A stretch of DNA of 64,000 bases from Kangiella sediminilitoris (lineage in GTDB: Bacteria > Pseudomonadota > Gammaproteobacteria > Enterobacterales > Kangiellaceae): positions 1,240,001 through 1,304,000 of the forward strand of contig NZ_CP012418.1 of assembly GCF_001708405.1 (NCBI RefSeq), written 5' to 3'. Under the pieces are notes generated by a model, which did not search any database, had not been told where the DNA came from, and saw only the letters and a list, made by a program, of their open reading frames with translations. Positions 1-5,939 of the stretch are shown one piece after another. A program made the position numbers and the translations under genes. Position 1 is the stretch's first letter, and the number at the start of each line of letters is the position of its first letter.

Positions 1-1
1 C

Positions 2-259
2 GAAGGTAGTGGGGCAGAGCGATCGCTTGAAGAGTATGCGAGCCATCACATGAAGTCAGATATGAAGTTTTTAGCGAGTATCGATAGCAAGCTTATAGAG
101 AGAAATATCATGATAAATGGCGATATAGCTATATCTAGTTCTCGTTCTAAGTTAACTGGCTCTTTCAAAGGGAAGGAACTGAATAAAGTCTCTATAGAAA
201 CCTTGGTTCTCAAAAAAGTGAGGAGTGCCTGGAAGGTTATCCGAGTTCATTGGTCTTAA
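2..259 (+). CDS. NTF2-like / DUF4440-type protein, C-terminal part (5' end outside window)
   Basis: The reading frame is open back to the first bases of the window, so only the last 86 or so residues of a longer protein are visible; the ATG at 50 is internal. The end of the protein, with a stretch of alternating hydrophobic residues, a GDIAI strand, the segment ETLVLKK and a final W-K-V-I-R-V-H-W-S, matches the last strands of the SnoaL/DUF4440 fold, where a Trp-x-Ile...His-Trp-Ser end is common. Family assignment rests on this tail alone. Catalytic or ligand residues cannot be judged. A hairpin with a T-run follows the stop codon, so this gene probably ends its own transcript. Confidence 0.6.
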   Translation, partial: EGSGAERSLEEYASHHMKSDMKFLASIDSKLIERNIMINGDIAISSSRSKLTGSFKGKELNKVSIETLVLKKVRSAWKVIRVHWS

Positions 260-267
260 GGATATTT

Positions 268-297
268 GGCCAGTTTGAGCTATCAGCTGGCTTTTTT
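268..297 (+). terminator. Rho-independent terminator
   Basis: GCCAG (269-273) can pair with CTGGC (287-291) around a 13-base loop, with a further G-C/G-U pair possible, followed directly by six T. It lies 9 bases after the stop codon of the truncated first gene. The stem is short, so strength is uncertain. Confidence 0.55.
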
Positions 298-356
298 ATC
301 TCCCTACTTACAAAGTAAAAGAAGGTACGCTTATAAGCAATTAAGATACAGTTTAC

Positions 357-370
357 CTGACCCTGATCAA
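357..370 (+). promoter_or_regulatory. Possible FNR/ANR-type box upstream of the SDR gene
   Basis: CTGACCCTGATCAA resembles the FNR/ANR palindrome TTGAT-N4-ATCAA with an imperfect left half. A TATCTT hexamer at 393-398 would give a start point near 405, placing the box centre at -41.5, the spacing of class II FNR promoters. The same geometry occurs at the stronger boxes near 2.2, 3.1 and 9.6 kb. The leader to the gene at 557 would be about 150 bases. The rest of 260-556 holds a second TATAAT hexamer at 439-444 and no gene that I can support. Confidence 0.3.
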
Positions 371-556
371 CGAAAAGTTGATTAGCTTATGTTATCTTTT
401 AACAACTTGATGGCTTACTAACCAGGAAGGTTAATACTTATAATTTTTAAAGTAGATGAAAGGATAAGTGAGGAAGCATCAGTCGCAACAAGCCTAAGAT
501 AGGCAGGGTAATCATTCCAGTTAATCAAGTACCCTGAAAACTAAAAGGAAACTACT

Positions 557-1318
557 ATGAGCTCGGATACGGATAAAAAAGTTGCTCTGGTCACGGGTGC
601 CAGTGCAGGAATAGGCAAGGCGACAGCTAAGGCATTCGCTAATCGAGGTGATATCGTGATCTTATCTGACGTTGATGAGAAGCGGGGCCAGGCAGTAGCA
701 GAAGAAATTAATGCCGATAACGGCGAAGCTGTTTTCATCAAAGCTGATGTTAGCAACCATAAGACGGTTAAGAAGCTCATAGAAAAGATCGAATCAAAAT
801 ACGGACGACTTAATTACGCTTTCAATAATGCCGGTATTGAAGGAGAGCAGGCTGATACTGCTGATTGTACTTTCGAAAACTGGGATAGAACCATAGCCAT
901 TAATCTGACCGGCGTCTTCAACTGTATGAAATATGAATTACCGATTATGCTTAAAAGCGTAGGAAGTTCAATCGTTAATACCGCCTCAATTGCGGGTAAA
1001 GTTGGCTTTAATTCACTACCGGCTTACTGTGCGTCAAAAGGGGGTGTAATACAGCTCACCAAAACCGCCGCACTGGAATACGCCACACGCTCAATTCGAA
1101 TTAATGCGTTATGTCCTGCCGTTATCGACACTGAAATGGTACAGCGTGTTACTGGCAACGATCCAGAAACCTTTAAAGAATTCGCCAAGCTACAACCGAT
1201 GGAACGTGTCGGACAGCCAGAAGAAGTCGCTGACTGTGTTCTATGGCTTTGCTCCGAACATTCAAGTTTTATAACTGGGCAGGCGCTTGATGTTGATGGT
1301 GGTTACTTGGCCAGGTAA
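557..1318 (+). CDS. SDR family oxidoreductase (classical short-chain dehydrogenase)
   Basis: This is a 253-residue classical short-chain dehydrogenase/reductase, the usual length for the family. The Rossmann glycine motif TGASAGIG is at residues 14-21, NNAG at about 90-93, and the catalytic Ser144, Tyr157 and Lys161 (YxxxK) are all in place. An aspartate at the end of the second strand (LSDVD, residues 37-40) favours NAD(H) over NADP(H). The C-terminal GGYLAR tail fits the glucose-1-dehydrogenase/3-oxoacyl-reductase-like group. The substrate cannot be told from sequence. The ATG at 557 has AAAGGAAA about 7 bases upstream. The gene stands alone, convergent with a LysE-type exporter gene, and may be reached by the FNR-like element at 357. 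Confidence 0.9.
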   Translation: MSSDTDKKVALVTGASAGIGKATAKAFANRGDIVILSDVDEKRGQAVAEEINADNGEAVFIKADVSNHKTVKKLIEKIESKYGRLNYAFNNAGIEGEQADTADCTFENWDRTIAINLTGVFNCMKYELPIMLKSVGSSIVNTASIAGKVGFNSLPAYCASKGGVIQLTKTAALEYATRSIRINALCPAVIDTEMVQRVTGNDPETFKEFAKLQPMERVGQPEEVADCVLWLCSEHSSFITGQALDVDGGYLAR

Positions 1319-1367
1319 CTCTTGCTACTCACTTGGATCTATAGAGTGAATTTACACGCTATAACCT

Positions 1368-1991
1368 TCAGCCTAATGCCAACCAGATACCGACTGCCAT
1401 CATTAAGCTACCGGAAAGTCGGTTGATCAATCGCACATTGTCACTGCGCTGCAACATACTTCTTAGGGTCTTTCCACCGGTGGCATAGAGCATTAAAAAC
1501 GTAAACTCACTTAATAATATGATGACAACCAGAGCTGCGAGTTGTGGTGGCATCGGCATCTCTGGGTTGATAAAAGAAGGTAACAAAGAGACGGTAAAAG
1601 CCCAGCCTTTAGGGTTGGCGATCGCAGTGACGAAACCCTGGGTCGCGAGTTGTCGACCGGAGACACTTTTCGAATAGTCATCGCCCAGGTCAATGGCCAT
1701 TTTGCCCCGTGAGCGCCACATCTGTACCCCAAGGTAAATCAAATAAGCGCCGCCAGCGTATTTGAGAACCATAAATGCAGAAGGGTAGTTCAGCATGATG
1801 CTGGCCACGCCAACCACAGCCAACACTGAAACCAGCGCTACACCAATCAATTCTCCCCACATCATATACATGGTGCGGCGCACACCAATACTCATACCAA
1901 GCGTGAGCGCCAGGGTCATACACATTCCCGGCGTTGCAGAAATGACAAGAAACGTTGGTATAAAGAGTAAAAGTAATGTGGTATCTAGCAT
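1368..1991 (-). CDS. LysE/RhtB family amino-acid exporter
   Basis: This is a 207-residue, very hydrophobic inner-membrane protein of the LysE/RhtB superfamily, which exports amino acids or related small metabolites using the proton gradient. The N-terminal segment FLVISATPGMCM carries the family's conserved Thr/Ser-Pro-Gly at the end of helix 1, GVRRTMYMMWGELIG follows, and the central IANPKGWAF segment is the conserved N-P-K motif. About six membrane segments are visible. The substrate is not predictable. It is transcribed divergently from the hsp20 gene, sharing a 299-bp intergenic region in which I see only the FNR-type box and hsp20 promoter. Confidence 0.88.
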   Translation of the reverse strand: MLDTTLLLLFIPTFLVISATPGMCMTLALTLGMSIGVRRTMYMMWGELIGVALVSVLAVVGVASIMLNYPSAFMVLKYAGGAYLIYLGVQMWRSRGKMAIDLGDDYSKSVSGRQLATQGFVTAIANPKGWAFTVSLLPSFINPEMPMPPQLAALVVIILLSEFTFLMLYATGGKTLRSMLQRSDNVRLINRLSGSLMMAVGIWLALG

Positions 1992-2197
1992 GCTGACAAG
2001 TTGTTTTATATATGAAGTAACAGTACGGCTGCGAAGTTTAACATAGATTCGAAGAGGGAATATAACTTAGGGAGCTTAAGAGCGTTTACAACCAATCAGC
2101 AGTATTAGCTTAGTTTCAATAACTATCTTATTATCATAAATAATCAATTTAACATAATATAAGTTATGCGCATATATGATTGTTAGCTGTTCAAAAT

Positions 2198-2211
2198 TTG
2201 ACCTACGTCAA
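2198..2211 (+). promoter_or_regulatory. FNR/ANR-type operator of the hsp20 promoter
   Basis: TTGACCTACGTCAA is a perfect 5-4-5 palindrome of the FNR/CRP-family type seen at ANR/DNR/FixK-like sites. A CATACT hexamer at 2234-2239 predicts transcription from about 2246, so the box centre falls exactly at -41.5, the class II activating position. No good -35 hexamer is visible, as expected for an activator-dependent promoter. The gene starts at 2291 behind a strong GGAGGTG ribosome-binding site (2278-2284). Confidence 0.7.
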
Positions 2212-2290
2212 TACGGCTATGTTGGAAACGATCCATACTTCTTTTTGGACGGTATTTGTCTAATAGATGAATCATTTGGAGGTGTAACTT

Positions 2291-2710
2291 ATGGAACTAT
2301 CAAAACGGACACCCTTTAAGGACTTAGAAGCTATTTATGATCGTTTCTTCCCAACTAACAATGGCTTCCTAAGTTTTGATCAGAACGACTGGTCACCAAT
2401 GGTTGATATCGATGAAGATGAAAAGGAATTCACGGTCAAGGCTGAGTTACCTGAAGTGAAAAAGGAAGATATTAAGGTTTCGATCAACAATCATGTACTG
2501 ACGCTCACTGGCGTGCGTAAATTCGAGAAAAGCGATAAGAAGCATCATCGTACTGAGCGCTTCTATGGTCATTTTTCGAGAAGTTTCTCTTTACCTGATA
2601 ATGTCGATGAGCAGTCTATCAAGGCCGAGCATAAGGACGGGATGCTTTATCTTCATCTGCTGAAAAAGCCAGGAGAAGCCAGCAAGTCAATTAACGTTGA
2701 TATTTCTTAG
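2291..2710 (+). CDS. Small heat shock protein, Hsp20/alpha-crystallin family
   Basis: This is a 139-residue ATP-independent holdase chaperone that binds unfolding proteins in large oligomers. The alpha-crystallin domain spans roughly residues 35-127: it opens with WSPMVDIDEDEKEF, continues through AELPEVKKEDIKVSI and closes with the diagnostic A-x-x-x-D-G-M-L-Y-L motif at 112-121. A short C-terminal I-N-V element is a candidate for the I-x-I tail used in oligomer assembly. The N-terminal arm is short. Start and ribosome-binding site are unambiguous. The upstream FNR-type box suggests induction by oxygen limitation rather than, or as well as, heat; I saw no clear sigma-32 promoter. A terminator hairpin follows, so it is monocistronic. 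Confidence 0.95.
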   Translation: MELSKRTPFKDLEAIYDRFFPTNNGFLSFDQNDWSPMVDIDEDEKEFTVKAELPEVKKEDIKVSINNHVLTLTGVRKFEKSDKKHHRTERFYGHFSRSFSLPDNVDEQSIKAEHKDGMLYLHLLKKPGEASKSINVDIS

Positions 2711-2724
2711 CATAAGAGATCTGT

Positions 2725-2760
2725 AAGGGCGTGTGATTACTTCACCCGCCCTTCTTTTAT
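2725..2760 (+). terminator. Terminator after hsp20
   Basis: AAGGGCG (2725-2731) pairs with CGCCCTT (2747-2753), extended by an inner GTGA/TCAC pairing with one-base bulges, followed by a T-rich run. It lies between the hsp20 stop and the end of the convergent small membrane protein gene. Confidence 0.75.
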
Positions 2761-2770
2761 TGACGACTTA

Positions 2771-3043
2771 TCAAGCGTCGTTAGACGACATTTTGTTGTA
2801 TATGGTGCCTATTAACCAGGCTGTAATCCCACCACATACCGACCATGCGAACATTCCTACGAAAAATCCTGATAATGTTAAATGCCAGCCCATTACCATT
2901 TCAGAGGCTTTACCGTGCATCATATCTGCAAATACGGCCATGGTCATGCCTGGAAGTAACCAGACCAAAACAACACATAAAATCCAGATAACGGCTAAAC
3001 CTAATGCGGTAGCAATGCCTAGTCGTATAGCATTTACTTTCAT
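2771..3043 (-). CDS. Small two-helix membrane protein, DUF5676-like
   Basis: This protein of about 90 residues has two clear membrane segments (roughly residues 8-32 and 54-82) joined by a short loop with ADMMHGKASE. The opening MKVNAIRLGIATALGLAVIW and the final AWLIGTIYNK are like proteins annotated as DUF5676 family membrane proteins; this is recognition by eye and the function of that family is unknown to me. Two ATGs are adjacent; the second (3043) is preferred because AAGGAG then lies 6 bases upstream instead of 3. An overlapping plus-strand open frame lacks these features. An FNR-type box and TATAAT lie upstream, pointing to control shared with the hsp20 and phosphorylase genes. Confidence 0.75.
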   Translation of the reverse strand: MKVNAIRLGIATALGLAVIWILCVVLVWLLPGMTMAVFADMMHGKASEMVMGWHLTLSGFFVGMFAWSVCGGITAWLIGTIYNKMSSNDA

Positions 3044-3105
3044 CATAGTCTCCTTACTAACGTCGACTCATTCTTAGTATTATATTCCTATCCATATGAA
3101 TTGGT

Positions 3106-3119
3106 TTGACGTAGGTCAT
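3106..3119 (-). promoter_or_regulatory. FNR/ANR-type operator for the DUF5676-like gene
   Basis: Read on the minus strand this is ATGACCTACGTCAA, one base from a perfect palindrome and nearly identical to the box at 2198. A perfect TATAAT on the minus strand (3084-3079) predicts a start near 3072, putting the box centre at about -40.5. The leader is about 28 bases. Confidence 0.65.
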
Positions 3120-3136
3120 TTTATGAGCAACTATTT

Positions 3137-3150
3137 TTGATTTACATCAA
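3137..3150 (+). promoter_or_regulatory. Consensus FNR/ANR box for the phosphorylase operon
   Basis: TTGATTTACATCAA matches the FNR/ANR consensus TTGAT-N4-ATCAA perfectly. TATACC at 3172-3177 gives a start near 3184 and a centre at about -40.5 (class II). The box serves the plus-strand operon beginning at 3212 and lies back-to-back with the minus-strand box at 3106, centre to centre 31 bp. Confidence 0.75.
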
Positions 3151-3211
3151 CAATTTATAAGTATTCTGTGTTATACCTAGATATTCACTATGTGTATAAG
3201 GAGATGTCATT

Positions 3212-3502
3212 ATGAGTGAAGAAAAACGTAAAAAAGAGGCTCAGGAGCTTTATGAGCGAATCAAGGCCGAGCGTGACGATCTTAAACTTCAAGCTCACTT
3301 AGCTAAAGCCGAACTTAGAGACAAATGGGTCGAAGCCGAACACCAGTGGGAGTCTTTTTCAACCAAATTCAGAGCTATAAGCAAAGGTGCTGGTAAAGCC
3401 GCAGATGATGTCGGCGAGGGCTTCCATCAGTTAGGTAAGGAATTAAAACATGCCTATGAGGACTTAAAGCAAAGTATTAAGTCTAGCAAGCTATCTAATT
3501 GA
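3212..3502 (+). CDS. Small charged helical protein of unknown function
   Basis: I do not recognise this 96-residue protein. It is almost entirely charged and helix-forming, with a Lys/Glu-rich heptad-like N-terminal half (residues 1-50, likely coiled coil), a small Gly/Ala-rich stretch (GAGKAADDVGEG, about 59-70) and an amphipathic C-terminal helix. There is no signal peptide, membrane segment or Cys. It looks like a soluble structural or adaptor protein, possibly a stress-associated helix-bundle protein. A strong AAGGAGAT ribosome-binding site (3198-3205) precedes the ATG. It is first in the FNR-box operon, 13 bases ahead of the phosphorylase gene, which lacks its own good ribosome-binding site. 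Confidence 0.8.
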   Translation: MSEEKRKKEAQELYERIKAERDDLKLQAHLAKAELRDKWVEAEHQWESFSTKFRAISKGAGKAADDVGEGFHQLGKELKHAYEDLKQSIKSSKLSN

Positions 3503-3515
3503 TTATTAAAAAAAT

Positions 3516-5030
3516 ATGAAGCAACCTGAGACTACCCTTCCCCTTGCATATCGCTTAGGGATTGATACCGGTCATGAGCCAGTAATTTTCCTCAGAAGCG
3601 AGTCTCCAGTAGCTCGCTCCGAGGGATTTGAGTCAATGTCTCGGATTACGGTAGAGGTTAATGACAGGAAGTTACTTGCAACACTGATGATAGTATATAG
3701 CGAATTGCTTGAGCCCGGTCACGCTGGCCTCTCGGAAAAGGCATGGCGCGAATTGAAGGTTAAACCTGGAGAACGCCTTAAGCTCAGTCATGCACCCCAG
3801 ATAGAATCCCTCGCTTTTATCAGAGCAAAAGCCTTTGGACACAAACTCAATCGCAAACAATATAACTGCGTTATTAGAGATATAGTCGATGGACTCTATA
3901 TGAATGTACATCTGGCCTCCTTCATCACCGCTTGCGCTAACGGTGGTCTTGAGCCTGATGAAATCGTGTATTTAACCGAAGCCATGGTTAACACTGGCCA
4001 GCGTCTGGAGTGGGATGCTGACATTGTGGTTGATAAACACTGTATTGGTGGTCTGCCGGGGAACCGAACCTCCCCTATTGTTGTTTCTATTCTGGCTGCT
4101 AACGGTTTAACCATCCCTAAAACATCATCTCGAGCAATCACATCCCCGGCTGGTACTGCTGATGTGATGGAAACCATGACTAATGTCGACTTCACATTTG
4201 AAGACTTGAAAAGCATCGTTAAAGAAACCGGAGGTTGTCTCGCCTGGGGAGGTTCGGTCAGTCTAAGCCCGTCAGATGATATTTTAATCACGGTAGAAAA
4301 AGCCTTGGATATAGACTTTGAAGGACAACTAATCGCATCAATTTTATCAAAAAAAATTGCGGCTGGCTCCGATAGAGTTCTTATTGATATCCCGGTGGGC
4401 AAAACTGCAAAAATGAGAAGTAAAGCTGCTGCTGAAGCTCTATCTGAGCAGCTTGTGAATACCGGTAAAAAGCTTGGAATTATAGTAAAGGTGGTATTAA
4501 CCGATGGTTCTCAGCCTATAGGCAATGGTGTTGGGCCAGCTCTTGAAGCACAAGATGTTCTTTCTGTATTACGTAATGAGCCTCATGCACCGCAGGATTT
4601 AAAAGAAAGGGCCTTGAGTCTCGCTGGTAATCTTTTAGAGCTAGCGGAGCATGTGCCTGTAGGTAGAGGTTATAAACTGGCATTAGATACACTTAAATCA
4701 GGGCAGGCGTGCAAGAAATTCATGCAGATCTGCATGTCTCAGGGTGGTTTCTGTGAGCCACGAACTTCGAGCTGCACCTATGCTATAAATACCAAGACTA
4801 AAGCTGTTATTAGTGAAATCGACAACCGTCAGCTTGCTCGTCTGGCCAAATTGGCCGGTGCTCCGGCAGATAAAACGGCGGGGATTTACCTTCATGCAAA
4901 GGTCGGTGACACCGTGGATGTTGATCAGCCCCTCTTAACGATTCATGCAGACTCGCCCGGCGAACTTGAGTATGCATTAAACTATTATCTGGAACACTCC
5001 GATATGATTTTATTGAAGGATGTGCAATGA
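3516..5030 (+). CDS. Putative thymidine phosphorylase, type 2 / AMP phosphorylase-like
   Basis: This 504-residue protein belongs to the nucleoside/nucleotide phosphorylase superfamily, in the long group often named putative thymidine phosphorylase type 2, which is close to archaeal AMP phosphorylase. An N-terminal extension of about 85 residues (RLGIDTGHEPVIFLR, SRITVEV) precedes the phosphorylase core. The phosphate-binding segment reads KHCIGGLPGNRT (174-185), the form seen in AMP phosphorylases, and not the KHSTGGVGD form of ordinary thymidine or pyrimidine phosphorylases. I therefore favour cleavage of AMP or another NMP with phosphate to base plus ribose-1,5-bisphosphate, though this is inferred. 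Length and start fit homologues; no Shine-Dalgarno is visible, so coupling to the upstream gene is likely. Its stop overlaps the next start (ATGA). Confidence 0.88.
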   Translation: MKQPETTLPLAYRLGIDTGHEPVIFLRSESPVARSEGFESMSRITVEVNDRKLLATLMIVYSELLEPGHAGLSEKAWRELKVKPGERLKLSHAPQIESLAFIRAKAFGHKLNRKQYNCVIRDIVDGLYMNVHLASFITACANGGLEPDEIVYLTEAMVNTGQRLEWDADIVVDKHCIGGLPGNRTSPIVVSILAANGLTIPKTSSRAITSPAGTADVMETMTNVDFTFEDLKSIVKETGGCLAWGGSVSLSPSDDILITVEKALDIDFEGQLIASILSKKIAAGSDRVLIDIPVGKTAKMRSKAAAEALSEQLVNTGKKLGIIVKVVLTDGSQPIGNGVGPALEAQDVLSVLRNEPHAPQDLKERALSLAGNLLELAEHVPVGRGYKLALDTLKSGQACKKFMQICMSQGGFCEPRTSSCTYAINTKTKAVISEIDNRQLARLAKLAGAPADKTAGIYLHAKVGDTVDVDQPLLTIHADSPGELEYALNYYLEHSDMILLKDVQ

Positions 5031-5914
5031 ATCCATTATTTCTCGACCTGTCCGGAAATCTTAATTTGTCCGCAAAAATACGTCATAGAATCGGTGCTGA
5101 TCTGGGTGAGTTACATATAAGAAGTTTTCCTGACGGTGAGTCCAGCATGGCGTTAAAAAGTGAAGTACATGGCCGTTCCATCGTCATCATGACTGACCTG
5201 TCTCATCCCAATGAAAAAGTACTTCCTCTGTTCCTTTTGACTAGAATTTTAAGAGAGAGGAAAGCTCAAGAAATCATATTAATTGCTCCCTACCTGCCTT
5301 ATATGCGTCAGGATGCTGAATTTAAACTTGGCGAATCTAAGTTGGCCAAGCATTTTGCATCATTGATGAGTGACCATGTTGATAAATTGATTACCGTCGA
5401 ACCACATTTACACCGGATCCACGATCTGAATGACATATTCACCATCCCTACAGCGAATGCACATAGCAGACAGTCAGTTGTGGAGTGGATCATCAAACAT
5501 ATTGATAACCCAGTCATTATTGGACCTGATATGGAAAGCACTCAGTGGGTCGCCCCCGTTGCTGGAGAGTTGAGTCAGCCTTATTTAGTGGCTGAAAAAA
5601 TGAGAAAAGGCGATAAAGATGTTTCTATATTTATTGATGGACTCAATGATTACCGAGAGTACACGCCAGTAGTCATCGATGACATCATTTCCACCGGATT
5701 TACAATGGCAGGAATTGGGGAGCATTTAAAATTTGAGGGTTTTGATAATAGTGTATGTATTGCTACCCATGCCATTTTTGTTGAAGACGCATATTTAAGA
5801 CTGACTCAATCGCAATTTGCTCAAGTCGTTACTACTAACACAATTCCTCATATGTCCAACCAGGTTGATGTCTCAGAGGAAATCAGTCGAGCTTATGCCA
5901 GTCTGGTAACATAA
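5027..5914 (+). CDS. Ribose-phosphate pyrophosphokinase-like protein (PRPP synthetase)
   Basis: This 295-residue protein is related to PRPP synthetase, which makes phosphoribosyl pyrophosphate from ribose-5-phosphate and ATP. PYLPYMRQD (88-96) is the ATP-site signature, EPHLHRIHDL (125-134) carries the metal-binding histidine region, and VVIDDIISTGFT (215-226) is the PRPP-binding loop. The flexible-loop motif reads EKMRKGDKDV rather than the KRR form of housekeeping bacterial Prs, and the chain is shorter than the usual 310-320 residues, closer to archaeal-like enzymes. It is probably not the housekeeping prs. The start codon overlaps the phosphorylase stop by four bases, so the two are translationally coupled, supporting a joint role in nucleotide salvage. 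Confidence 0.85.
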   Translation: MNPLFLDLSGNLNLSAKIRHRIGADLGELHIRSFPDGESSMALKSEVHGRSIVIMTDLSHPNEKVLPLFLLTRILRERKAQEIILIAPYLPYMRQDAEFKLGESKLAKHFASLMSDHVDKLITVEPHLHRIHDLNDIFTIPTANAHSRQSVVEWIIKHIDNPVIIGPDMESTQWVAPVAGELSQPYLVAEKMRKGDKDVSIFIDGLNDYREYTPVVIDDIISTGFTMAGIGEHLKFEGFDNSVCIATHAIFVEDAYLRLTQSQFAQVVTTNTIPHMSNQVDVSEEISRAYASLVT

Positions 5915-5939
5915 ATTATCGTTACATTAGATAGAAGAA

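Noticed and set aside
2733-3077. Plus-strand open frame of 114 codons
   Set aside because: Opposite to the DUF5676-like gene, which has two membrane helices, a good ribosome-binding site and an FNR-type promoter; the plus-strand product has no recognisable features.
3896-4402. Minus-strand open frame of 168 codons inside the phosphorylase gene
   Set aside because: A shadow of a well-supported gene on the other strand; low-complexity product without domain signs.
3516-5030. Calling the gene deoA
   Set aside because: The phosphate-binding loop and the N-terminal extension match the AMP phosphorylase/type 2 group, not classical DeoA, so no deoA symbol is given.
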